Below are positions 34,414-42,811 of a DNA stretch of 64,000 bases, one piece after another. This DNA is from Streptomyces albus subsp. chlorinus (GTDB taxonomy: Bacteria > Actinomycetota > Actinomycetes > Streptomycetales > Streptomycetaceae). The stretch covers positions 4,950,428 to 5,014,427 of the forward strand of contig NZ_VJOK01000001.1 of NCBI RefSeq assembly GCF_013302895.1. Reading direction: 5' to 3'. A model generated the notes under the pieces. That model was not told the DNA's origin. It did no database searches and saw only the letters and a program-made list of their open reading frames with translations. The translations under genes and the position numbers were made by a program. Numbering within the stretch: the first letter of the stretch is position 1; each line of letters opens with the position of its first letter.

Positions 34414-35439
34414 ATGACCGCTGCGTTTCCCCCGGGGGCGGCCCCCGGCTCACCGGCCGCCCCCGCGCCGGCCGTCCCCGAGCGCCGTCTGCTGCTGGTG
34501 CACGCGCACCCGGACGACGAGTCGATCACCACTGGCGCCACCATGGCCAAATACGCGGCGGAGGGCGCCCACGTCACCCTCGTCACCTGCACCCTGGGCG
34601 AGGAGGGCGAGGTCATCCCGGACGGGCTGGCACACCTGGCGCCCGACCAGGACGACACCCTCGGCCCGCACCGCGTCGGCGAACTGGCCGCCGCCATGCG
34701 CGCGTTGGGCGTCACCGACCACCGCTTCCTCGGCGGACCCGGCCGCTACCGCGACTCCGGCATGATGGGCGCCCCCACCAACGACCGCCCCGGCTGCTTC
34801 TGGCAGGCCGACCTCGACGAGGCCGCCCGCCTGCTCGCCGCCGTGCTGCGCGAGGTGCGCCCCCAGGTCGTCATCACCTACGGCCCCGACGGCGGCTACG
34901 GGCACCCCGACCACATCAAGGCCCACCGTGTGACCATGCGCGCCGTCGAACTCGCGGCCCAGGAGAGCGGCACCGCCAAGGGCGGCACCGCGAAGGGCGG
35001 CACGGGGACGGGCGGCACCGGCGGGGGCGGCGCGCCGCACCAGGTGCGGCGCGTCTACTGGAACGTCGTCCCGCGCCCCGTCCTGGACGAGGGCTTCGCC
35101 CGGCTCCGCGCCGCCGCCGACGACGGCGAGGTGTTCCCCTTCCCCGGCTTCGCCGGCGAGACCGGCCTCGCCCGGCCCGACGACGTGCCCGGAGTGGTGG
35201 AGAGCGCCGACGAGGTCGACGTCACGGTGGACGCCCGCGAGTACCTGGCGGCCAAGGCGGCGGCGATGACCGCCCACGAGACCCAGATCTCCGTACGGGC
35301 CACCTCGTACGGCCCCTGCTTCGCCCTCTCCAACGGGCTGGGCCAGCCGATGATCGGCACCGAGTTCTTCCAGCGCGCGGACCGCGACGGCGGCGGACCG
35401 GCCGGACACGAGGACCTGTTCGCCGGGGTGGAACTGTGA
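34414..35439 (+). CDS. mshB: N-acetyl-1-D-myo-inositol-2-amino-2-deoxy-alpha-D-glucopyranoside deacetylase (mycothiol synthesis)
   Basis: 341 residues. Zinc deacetylase of the LmbE/PIG-L family that produces GlcN-Ins, the second step to mycothiol, the main thiol buffer of actinomycetes. The metal motif AHPDDE (residues 31-36) and the second site HPDH (164-167) are intact. A Gly/Thr/Lys-rich block after about residue 185 arises from a 15-bp unit repeated four times with variation at about 34968-35035 and interrupts the fold in a loop. The stop overlaps the next gene by 4 bases. The position next to the typA region agrees with Mycobacterium and S. coelicolor. Confidence 0.96.
   Translation: MTAAFPPGAAPGSPAAPAPAVPERRLLLVHAHPDDESITTGATMAKYAAEGAHVTLVTCTLGEEGEVIPDGLAHLAPDQDDTLGPHRVGELAAAMRALGVTDHRFLGGPGRYRDSGMMGAPTNDRPGCFWQADLDEAARLLAAVLREVRPQVVITYGPDGGYGHPDHIKAHRVTMRAVELAAQESGTAKGGTAKGGTGTGGTGGGGAPHQVRRVYWNVVPRPVLDEGFARLRAAADDGEVFPFPGFAGETGLARPDDVPGVVESADEVDVTVDAREYLAAKAAAMTAHETQISVRATSYGPCFALSNGLGQPMIGTEFFQRADRDGGGPAGHEDLFAGVEL
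34968..35035 (+). repeat. 15-bp minisatellite inside mshB
   Basis: About four imperfect copies of a 15-bp unit encoding GGTAK-like pentapeptides, in frame, so copy changes would leave the reading frame intact. Confidence 0.75.
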
Positions 35440-35846
35440 GCGCGGTGAGCCCGGACACCGGGGAGTGGGGCGCGTACCCGCGCGGGCAGGGCGCCCGGAT
35501 CGCGGTCTACGCGGCCCTCGTGGTGCTCGGCCTGCTCACCGGCGCCGCCGGAACCCTCGTCCAGGACGGCTGGTTCCCGCTGGGTCTGCTGCTCGCGCTG
35601 GCCGCCGCCACCGGCCTCTTCTGGGGCGGCGCGAAACTGTGCCGCACCAAGGCGGGGGCCGCCGCGCCGGGCGCCGGGTGGGTGGTCGCGGTGCTGCTGA
35701 TGACGTCCTCGCGGGCCGAGGGCGATTTCCTCTTCGCCGCCGGACTCGCCAGCTATGTCTACCTGTTCGGCGGCATGCTCGCGGCTGTGATGTGTACCAC
35801 CATTGCGCTGCCGGCGCCACCCGTGCCAGTGCGCAAGAACCGCTGA
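35436..35846 (+). CDS. Small multi-pass membrane protein (DUF6113-like)
   Basis: 136 residues with four hydrophobic segments. The GTG at 35436 overlaps the mshB stop, so the two are one transcription unit. Mycobacteria also have a small membrane protein gene after mshB. Function unknown. Confidence 0.8.
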   Translation: MSAVSPDTGEWGAYPRGQGARIAVYAALVVLGLLTGAAGTLVQDGWFPLGLLLALAAATGLFWGGAKLCRTKAGAAAPGAGWVVAVLLMTSSRAEGDFLFAAGLASYVYLFGGMLAAVMCTTIALPAPPVPVRKNR

Positions 35847-35973
35847 GAGGGCCGCCAGCGGGACGATTCCGTGGTCGCGGGGCCCCTGCCCGGTGCCCCC
35901 AGTACAGTGGTGCCGCCGGCGAGCCGCCTTCGGGCCAACGGGAAGACGGCGAATCCATCCGGGAGTACCTGCT

Positions 35974-38464
35974 TTGAGTCGTGAAACTGACAGTTCGTCC
36001 TCCGGGCCCAAGAGGCACGGCACCTCGTCGTACCCCTCGGGGACGGAGCCGTACGGTGCCTCGGGCCCCGGCGCGGACCAGGCCGGCCGCGGAGCCGACC
36101 CGGCCGCCGGTGCGAAGGCGGACGAGCCGAAGACGGAGACGACCCTCACCACCCGCATCCGCATCAACATCCCCGGGTCACGGCCGATCCCGCCCGTGGT
36201 GATGCGCACCCCGGTGGGAGACGACAGCGACGGGGGCAAGCCCGGCAGAGCCGACAAGGGCACCGCCAAGAGCGACAAGCCCGCCCCCGATCTCGCCGCG
36301 GGCAAGCGGGCCACCAGCGGCAACAGCGCCTCCGCGGCGTCCCCTTCGCCCGCCGCGCGCCCGGGCGGCACGTCCCCGGCCGCTCCCGCCGGCCCGGCCG
36401 CTCCGGCCGCCCCGGGCACCGCCTCCGCCTCCGCGGCCTCCGGGGGTGGCAGCGGCGCGGGCGGCAAGGGTGCCGAGGGGGACTCCGGGTCCGAGGAGAA
36501 GTTCACCCAGCAGACCAGCGACTGGTTCGCGCCGCGCAAACCGCCGCGGAGCGCCTCCTCGTCCTCGTCGGCGCCGTCCCCGGCGACGCCCTCGTCCCCG
36601 GCCTCCTCGGCCCCGCCGTCCCCGGCGACGCCCTCGTCCCCGGCCTCCTCGGCCCCGCCGTCCTCGCCGTCGCCCCAGGGGGCCGGAGGCGCTTCCGGCC
36701 ACGGCACGGAGACCACGGGCACGCACGGACTGCCGGGCACGGCACCCGCGTTCCCGGGCGCCGCCGGCCCGATGGACACCCCCGCCGAGGGGCGCCCCGG
36801 ATCGACCCGGGCGGCCCCGGGGCCCCACCACGGGACCGGCCACCGGCGAGATGTCCCTGCCCTCGGTCCCGGGCGCTCCCGGACCGCTCTCCGCCCCCGG
36901 TGCTGGTGCCGAAGCCGGTGCCGGTGCCTACGGCGCGGGCCAGGGCGGCACCGGGCCGGACGCCTACGACCGGGGACCCGGCAACGGCACCACCGACGGC
37001 CCCGGCGGCCATGTGCCGGGGGCCGGCGCGGACTTCGGGCCGGGCGTCCCCGGCCACGGCCCCGGCGGACCGGGGGCAGGCCCCGCTGACACCCCGGTGG
37101 CCGGTACGCCGATCGTGCCGGGTGCGGGTGCGGGTGCGGGTGCCGGTGCGGGTGCCGGTCCTGGTGCTGCTGCGGGCGGGCCGGGTGCGCCGGGCGGGCC
37201 GGGTGGACCCGCGGACGAGCCGCCCGCGGCCTCGACGCTGGGCCTGGGCACCGGTCCTTCCCCGTTCGCGCCCGACGCCGCGGCCCCCGGCGGCGGGGCG
37301 CCGCTGTCGAGCGACACCATGGTCAGCGGCGTCCCCCGGCCCGGATCCGACGGTGGCTCCGCCGCCCCCCCGCCCGGCCCGTCGTCCCCCGCCCCGGCCA
37401 CGGGCTCCCAGGGCTCGAAGGACGGGCCGACGAGCGGGACGAAGAGCGAGAAGAAGGGCGGGAAGAAGGGCGGGAAGAAGGCCGCCGAACCGGCACGCAG
37501 GAGCGGGCGTTCCAAGCCGGCGCTGCTCGGTGCCGCGGTCGTCGTCGTCCTCGGTGTCGCCTACGGCACGGGCCTGCTGCTCGATCACGCGGACGTCCCC
37601 AAGGGCACCACGGTGCTCGGCGTCGAGATCGGCGGGCTGACCAGGCACGAGGCCGTCAACAAGCTGGACTCCGAGCTGGGGGACCGGACGGAGGAACCGT
37701 TCAGGATCAAGACGGCCGGCGGCCTGACCGAGCTGAAACCCGGCGTGGCGGGGGTGACCCTCGACACCGAGGCCACCGTGCGCGCGGCGGCGGGCCGGGA
37801 CTACAACCCGGTCTCGGTCATCGGTTCCCTCTTCGGCCGGTCCCGGGAGGCGGACCCGGCGGTGAAGGTGGACGACGCCAAGGTGCGGGCGGCGCTGCGG
37901 CCGGTGCTCGCCAAGGCCGAGGGGAAGTCGCCGTCCGAGGGGATGGTCAGGTTCACCGGCGGCAAGGCCGTCGCGGTCAAGGGCACACCGCACAAGGCCG
38001 CCGACATCGGCAAGGCGCCCGCCGCGCTGGAGAAGGCGTTCGAGCGGCGCGCCACCACCGGCAGGAACGAGCCGGTGCAGCTGCCCGGCACGACGCGCAG
38101 GCCCAAGGTGACCGACGCGGAGCTGGACAAGGCCGTCAACGGCTTCGGCCGTACCGCCATGTCCGGCTGGGTGTGGCTCAAGGCGGGCGACGTGAAGGTG
38201 CCCTTCAGCCAGAAGACCATCGGCACCTTCCTCACCATGCGGGCGGCCGGCGACAGCGGGCGGCTCCAGCCGGTCATCGACCCGGCGAAGCTGAAGGAGA
38301 CCTACGGCTCGGCGTTCGACAACGTGGTGGTCAAGGGCGGCGCCGGCACGGTGAAGATGACGCCCGAGCACGCCGCCGCCGCCATGGTGCAGGCCCTGCG
38401 CGAGAAGGCCCCGCCCGAGCCCGCACAGCGCGTCGCCGAGGTCCCCGGAGCCGTCTCCCGCTGA
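35974..38464 (+). pseudogene. Large Pro/Gly-rich membrane protein with VanW/PG-binding-type exterior, interrupted by a frameshift
   Basis: Two overlapping frames carry one protein. The first starts at TTG 35974 (GGGAG 8 bases upstream; SRETDSSSSGPKRH, then the conserved-looking TRIRINIPGSRPIPPVVMRTP and SDWFAPRKP) and makes sense up to about 36790. From about 36800 the sense continues one base later (PTTGPATGEMSLPS) through a Pro/Gly linker, a Lys-rich stretch, one membrane segment (LLGAAVVVVLGVAYGTGLLL) and an outer region with peptidoglycan-binding/VanW-like repeats. One extra base near 36785-36825 would explain it. It may be a sequencing error in a GC-run or a true mutation. Streptomyces homologues are single proteins of about 800 residues. 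It follows mshB and the small membrane protein in the same direction. Confidence 0.75.
36574..36657 (+). repeat. 42-bp tandem repeat in the Pro/Ser-rich linker
   Basis: Two copies of a 42-bp unit (36574-36615 and 36616-36657) encoding a 14-residue Pro/Ser/Ala motif, followed by a partial third copy. In frame. Confidence 0.85.
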
Positions 38465-38480
38465 GGCCCGCGAACCGGAC

Positions 38481-38516
38481 GAAGGGCCGCCCCGCCACCG
38501 CGCGGGGCGCCCCTTC
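38481..38516 (+). terminator. Terminator after the frameshifted membrane protein gene
   Basis: 15-base arms (38481-38495 and 38502-38516) with a single mismatch and a 6-base loop, 17 bases after the stop. Its right arm belongs to a 17-bp direct repeat (38504-38520 and 38521-38537). Confidence 0.75.
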
Positions 38517-38537
38517 GGGTGGGGCGCCCCTTCGGGT
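38504..38537 (+). repeat. 17-bp tandem repeat at left edge of the glycan islet
   Basis: Two perfect 17-bp copies. With the preceding terminator arm and the following GGAGTGGGG they resemble a sequence at 42667-42710 on the other side of the islet. Confidence 0.75.
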
Positions 38538-38595
38538 GGGGCGGAGTGGGGCGGTTGCGCGTCCGGAATCTTCCTCCGGCGGGCTGCCGGGCCAG

Positions 38596-38601
38596 TAGGG
38601 T
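38596..38601 (+). promoter_or_regulatory. Candidate leaderless -10 box for the MurG-like gene
   Basis: TAGGGT ends seven bases before the GTG at 38609; no ribosome site is visible. Confidence 0.5.
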
Positions 38602-38608
38602 GCCCGGC

Positions 38609-39784
38609 GTGAACGATGCCACCCGTCCCCCGCGCTCCTTCCGTCTGCTCGTCACGGGGGGAGGTACCGGCGGTCACACCTACCCGGCGCTCACCGCGGT
38701 CCGTACGTTGCAGGCCCGGCTGGCAACCGACGGCCGGGCGCTCGACGTCCTCTGGATCGGCACCCCCGACGGGCTGGAGGCCCGGGTCGCCCCCGCGGAG
38801 GGCATCGCCTTCACGACGGTCGCGACGGGCAAGATCCGCCGTTCCGCCAATCCGCTCAAGATGATCTCCCCGGCGAACGTCAAGGACATGGCGCGCGTGC
38901 CGCTCGGTGTTGCCCAGGCGCGGAAGGCGGTGAGCGACTTCAGGCCGGATGTCGTCCTCGCGACCGGCGGGTACGTCGCGGTCCCGGCCGGCCTCGCTGC
39001 CCGGCTGTGCCGCGTCCCGCTGGTGCTGCACGAGCAGACGGTCCGGCTCGGGCTCGCGAACCGGAAGCTCGCCGGGTCCGCGACGCGGATCGCGGTGTCC
39101 TCGGAGTCGTCGCTGCCGCTCCTCCCGGAGGCGGTACGGTCCGCGGCGGTCGTCACGGGGAACCCGGTGCGGCCGGAGGTGCTGAGCGGGCACGCGGACA
39201 AGGCGGTCGCCGCGCTCGGGCTGAGCGGCTTCGACCGGCGGCTCCCGACGCTCTACGTCACCGGCGGCGCGCAGGGTGCGCAGCAGATCAACAACGTGGT
39301 GCGGGACGCCCTCCCGTGGCTGCTGGAACGGGCGAACGTGGTGCACCAGTGCGGGCCGGGGAACGTCGAGAGCCTGCGCGCGGGCGCGGCCGGTCTCCCG
39401 GCCCACCTCGCCGGGCGGTACCACCTCACGGGGTTCGTCGGGCCGGAGTTGCCCGATGTCCTGGCGCTCGCCGACGTCGTGGTCTCGCGCAGCGGCGCGG
39501 GGACCCTCGCGGAGTTGACCGCGCTCGGCAAGCCGGCCGTGTTCGTCCCCCTCGCCTCCTCGGCGGGGAACGAACAGGCCCACAATGCCCGGCACTTGCA
39601 GGAGGCGGGCGCGGCCATCGCGCTGGAGGGCGAGGTCACCGCGGACCGGCTGCGGGCCGCTCTCGGACCGCTCCTCACGGACCCCGCACGGCGGGTGGGC
39701 ATGGCGGAGGCGGCCCGTTCCCACGGACGCCCGGACGCGGCGGACAGGCTGGTGGACGTGCTCCTGTCCGCCGCGTCCGGCTGA
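38609..39784 (+). CDS. MurG-like UDP-GlcNAc transferase
   Basis: 391 residues of the MurG family (GT28). The N-terminal GGGTGGHTYPAL loop binds the lipid acceptor, and the C-terminal half has GGAQGAQQIN, SRSGAGTLAEL and the donor-site segment FVPLASSAGNEQAHNA. Genuine MurG adds GlcNAc to lipid I in wall synthesis, but the housekeeping copy normally lies in the division cluster. This is therefore probably a second copy acting on another lipid-linked or secondary glycan. It lies alone on the plus strand, convergent with the glycan gene remnants, in an islet that seems to have been inserted. Confidence 0.85.
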   Translation: MNDATRPPRSFRLLVTGGGTGGHTYPALTAVRTLQARLATDGRALDVLWIGTPDGLEARVAPAEGIAFTTVATGKIRRSANPLKMISPANVKDMARVPLGVAQARKAVSDFRPDVVLATGGYVAVPAGLAARLCRVPLVLHEQTVRLGLANRKLAGSATRIAVSSESSLPLLPEAVRSAAVVTGNPVRPEVLSGHADKAVAALGLSGFDRRLPTLYVTGGAQGAQQINNVVRDALPWLLERANVVHQCGPGNVESLRAGAAGLPAHLAGRYHLTGFVGPELPDVLALADVVVSRSGAGTLAELTALGKPAVFVPLASSAGNEQAHNARHLQEAGAAIALEGEVTADRLRAALGPLLTDPARRVGMAEAARSHGRPDAADRLVDVLLSAASG

Positions 39785-39799
39785 CCGGCCCGGCCTGTT

Positions 39800-39988
39800 C
39801 TACGGCAGGTGTCGAGGGGCGCCGTCCTGGATGAGACGGGCGACGTCGGCGAAGACATCCGGCTCCTTGCCCCAGGGGTCGGGGACGTCCCGGTCTACGA
39901 GGTACAGGGTGAGTTTCGGTGCGGTCGCCTTGTCGGCGAGGCCGCGGAGGGTGGTCAGGTTCGCGGTGTCCATGGCGAGGACTGTGTC
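39800..39988 (-). pseudogene. C-terminal fragment of a low-molecular-weight protein tyrosine phosphatase
   Basis: About 62 codons reading DTVLAMDTANLTTLRGLAD ... VPDPWGKEPDVFADV. The LVLAMDxxNL and VPDP(Y/W) segments are diagnostic of the second half of LMW tyrosine phosphatases, including the general-acid Asp. The catalytic CxxxxxR loop and the whole N-terminal half are missing. It is fused by deletion, out of frame, to the ATP-grasp fragment upstream, so it cannot be an active enzyme. Confidence 0.7.
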
Positions 39989-40362
39989 GCGTGTTCGGTG
40001 AGAACTGTGGCGAACCGAGCTTTGTCGCCGCACGCCGTGGCCGCCTCCCGGGATGGCAGCCAGGTCGTGACACCGAGATCCGCGAGCGGTCGGCGGAGAC
40101 CGAGCAGCCGCGGGAGTTCCCGCTCGACGGTTGAGAGGACGGCGTCCGGCCTGGCCTTCGCGCAGAGGCGGAGCATCTCGGCGCGGTACGCCGCGTCCGT
40201 CACCGGGGGGAGGATGTGCGGGGTGACTTCCGGGAGGAGGAGCCCGGGCGCGTGCGGGTTCGAGTCGGCCGCGAGGACTTTGCAGCCGAGCCGCTGGAGG
40301 GAGCGGGCAAGGTCGAAACCGGGGGCTCCACCGAGACCGGTGACGAGGATGCGCTTCGGCAT
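39989..40362 (-). pseudogene. N-terminal fragment of an ATP-grasp (carbamoyl-phosphate-synthase-like) protein
   Basis: About 125 codons from ATG 40362: MPKRILVTGLGGAPGFDLAR, a Rossmann-like pre-ATP-grasp domain ending at GDKARFATVLTEH. In full-length relatives this sequence leads straight into the ATP-grasp fold of 200 or more residues; here it runs into an unrelated phosphatase fragment at about 39990 and stops at 39955 in its own frame. It starts 5 bases after the dehydratase stop, so both were once an operon. The remaining peptide is unlikely to be functional. Confidence 0.7.
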
Positions 40363-40367
40363 GCCAG

Positions 40368-41405
40368 TCACCGCCCTGAGGGGACCGCGAAAAGGGCTGA
40401 CGGCGCGTCCGGGACGGCGCGAGGTGGGCGGGCGGCATGCGGATTGCGCACGAGCGGCGCCCACCGGTCGGGGCTGCGGCGGTACCACTCCGCGGTCTCG
40501 GCGAGCCCGTCCTCCAAGCGGCGTTCGGGGCGGTACCCGAGCTGGGTAGCGGCCTTCGTCGAGTCGATCGAGTACCGCAGGTCATTCGCCGGCCGGTCGG
40601 GGATGTAGGTGACCGCCTCCTCCGGCGCGCCGCAGATGCGCAGGAGGTGATCCGTCAGCTCCCGACTGGTGAGATCCGTGCCGCCGCCGAGGTTGTAGAC
40701 CTCGCCGGGGGCGCCCCCACGCAGCACCGCCTCGATGCCGGCGCAGTTGTCTTCGACGTGCAGCCAGTTGCGGACGTGTTCACCCCGGCCATGGAGGGTG
40801 ACCGGCTCGCCGCGCTGCAGGCGGGTGAGGAACAAGGGGATGATCTTCTCGGGGTGCTGGTACGGGCCGTAGTTGTTCGAGGAGCGCGTCACACACACCG
40901 GCACGCCGAACGTCTGCCAGTACGAGAGGGCGACGAGGTCGCTGGATGCCTTCGACGCGGCGTAGGGGACGGACGGGCGCAACGGGAACTCTTCGGTGGC
41001 CGTTCCCTCAGGCAGCGGGCCGTAGACCTCATCCGTTGAGACGTGCACGAACTTTCGCCCCTTGTGCCGCAGCGCGGCGTCGAGGAGCGTGTGCGTGCCG
41101 TGTACGTTCGTCGCCAGGAACGCGCCGGCGGCGAAGAAGGAACGGTCGACGTGGGACTCTGCGGCGAAGTGCACGACTGCGGTGTGCGTGGCCATCAGCT
41201 CGTCCACGAGTTCTGCGTCGAGGATGTTGCCCTGCACGAAGGTCAGTTTTTCGCTGAGGAACGCCGTCCCGAGGTTCTCGATGCGGCCGGCGTAGGTGAG
41301 CGCGTCAAGGACGGTCACTGTGGTGATGTCCTCCGCGCGGATGATGCGCTTCACGAAGTGCGAGCCGATGAAGCCGGCCCCGCCGGTCACGAGCATGTGT
41401 TCCAT
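40368..41405 (-). CDS. rfbB: dTDP-glucose 4,6-dehydratase
   Basis: 345 residues, an extended short-chain dehydrogenase. NAD motif GGAGFIGS near the N terminus, STDEVYG with the catalytic Asp-Glu pair, YAASK with catalytic Tyr-Lys, and RSSNNYGPYQHPEKIIP, all typical of RfbB/RmlB. It forms dTDP-4-keto-6-deoxyglucose, precursor of deoxysugars in polysaccharides or antibiotics. The ATG at 41405 has GGAGG 5 bases upstream. No other dTDP-sugar gene is near, so it is probably an orphan of a decayed cluster, although intact itself. Confidence 0.93.
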   Translation of the reverse strand: MEHMLVTGGAGFIGSHFVKRIIRAEDITTVTVLDALTYAGRIENLGTAFLSEKLTFVQGNILDAELVDELMATHTAVVHFAAESHVDRSFFAAGAFLATNVHGTHTLLDAALRHKGRKFVHVSTDEVYGPLPEGTATEEFPLRPSVPYAASKASSDLVALSYWQTFGVPVCVTRSSNNYGPYQHPEKIIPLFLTRLQRGEPVTLHGRGEHVRNWLHVEDNCAGIEAVLRGGAPGEVYNLGGGTDLTSRELTDHLLRICGAPEEAVTYIPDRPANDLRYSIDSTKAATQLGYRPERRLEDGLAETAEWYRRSPDRWAPLVRNPHAARPPRAVPDAPSALFAVPSGR

Positions 41406-41565
41406 GGATGCCTCCCTGGAGGGAAGGAGACGGCGTCGGCGTTCACCGCGCCGTTGGGAGTTGCCAAGTCGATCGGCCTGATGTGACTCACCATGAGCGC
41501 TGAGGCCGGACGGCAGGAGGCACCCGGGCTGCTTCCGCATACGGCGTGCGAGGCCCGCATACGGT

Positions 41566-42507
41566 GTGCGCCCGTACGCCCCTCCCGGCGCCCTTGGGTT
41601 GGCGCTACGGTCGTCGTCCCGCCCCTCGGTGCCGCTGGCTCGGTTGGTGCAGGAGACGGCGAGTGCGCGCGCGGACTTCCGCGCCGCCCGGTACACCGAC
41701 CTCGGCCGCGTCCTCCCCGGTCTCCTCGCCGCTGCCTCGGCGACCTGGGATGAGGCGAGCGGGCATGAGCGGGAGAAGGCTGGCGTTGCCCTCGCTCGCG
41801 CGTACGTCCTCGCGGCAGAGCTGGCGCTCAAGCAGCACAGTGACGCGGCCTGGGCCGCCGCCGACCGGGCGCTGAGCGCGGCACGTGCCTCCGGCCACCC
41901 GGTGCCGATCGGCGAGGCATCCCGGGTACTGGCGATCACGATGCGCCGCTCGGGGAACTGTCCCTCCGCTGTCAGGCACCTCACCCGTGAGGCGCAGGAA
42001 CTGGATACGGGGCAGGCGCAGACGGCCGCGGTCCGCACTACGCTCATGCTCACCGCGGCGTACAGCGCGGCAACCGGAGGGGACCGTACCGCCGCTCTCG
42101 ATCTCCTCGGTGCGGCCGAGGAGGAGACCACGCGCCGCGAAGCCGCGGTGCCCTCCGGCCTGTTTACTGTCGATGCGACACGCACGCAGGTCGACGTCTA
42201 CCGCATCGGGGTCTTCAACGCGCTCGGCACTCCGGACGAGGGCATCGAGGTGGCGCGGCGGATCACCATCGACAGCATGCCGACGCCGGAGCGCCGCGCC
42301 CGCGCCTGGACGGACACCGCCCGCATGTGGCACGCCCTGCGGGACGGGAAGCAGACGTTCGCCGCGCTGCGGCGGGTCGAGCAGGAGGCACCGCAGGAGG
42401 TGAGGCGGCCGGCGCTCCGCGCACTGACCGCCGATCTTCTCTACGCCCCGGCGCGCGTACCCGGCGTACGGGAGTTCGCGGTCCGCACGGGCGCCCTCTC
42501 GGCCTGA
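41566..42507 (+). pseudogene. XRE-family regulator lacking its DNA-binding domain (TPR-like part only)
   Basis: The frame encodes about 290 residues of an all-helical, TPR-like domain from RPSVPLARLVQETASARADFRAARYTDLGRVLPG to the end (LREF-like VREFAVRTGALSA). In Streptomyces this sequence is the C-terminal part of helix-turn-helix (XRE) regulators of about 400 residues. The helix-turn-helix and about 100 residues before it are absent, and none is found in the other two frames upstream of 41600. It could still be translated from an internal start such as GTG 41631, but cannot bind DNA as the family does. Confidence 0.6.
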
Positions 42508-42811
42508 CTCCTCGTCCACCCGGGGCGGGCGCGGGCGGAGGAGACGACGGTGAGTACGCCGGCGGTGATGCGTACCTTGTGCCAGGCCTGGTCGATCGGC
42601 AGCTCGGCCGAGGGGGTCCGGGGCAGCCATATGGGGTGCCCGGTGCATGCGACGGCCACGGGGAAACCGCCCACCGCGCGGGGCGCCCCCTCGTGTGGCC
42701 GGAGTGGGGTGGGGGGCGTGGGTGTCATGTGGGTGCATGTGACATCTGTCAGCTTCGGTTCACGACGGCCGACACTGCCGCGGGACCGGGCTGACCAGGG
42801 AGTCTGGGGGC
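42508..42811 (+). promoter_or_regulatory. Upstream region of the ABC exporter / two-component operon
   Basis: 304 bases. Left part: a terminator-like repeat at 42667-42710. Right part: three half-sites TGTCA (42723-42727), TGACA (42740-42744) and TGTCA (42747-42751), the last two forming a TGACA-N2-TGTCA palindrome, about 60-90 bases before the ATG at 42812. The group is a good candidate operator for the operon's own response regulator. Confidence 0.45.
42667..42710 (+). repeat. Right-flank copy of the terminator-like repeat
   Basis: Resembles the sequence at about 38489-38552: both have CACCGCGCGGGGCGCCCC followed within 20-40 bases by GGAGTGGGG. Together they bracket the glycan gene islet in direct orientation. 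Confidence 0.5.

Noticed and set aside
36503..39724. Minus-strand open frame of more than 1000 codons
   Set aside because: Arg/Gly/Ala-rich shadow of the PG-binding-type and MurG-like genes without recognisable domains.
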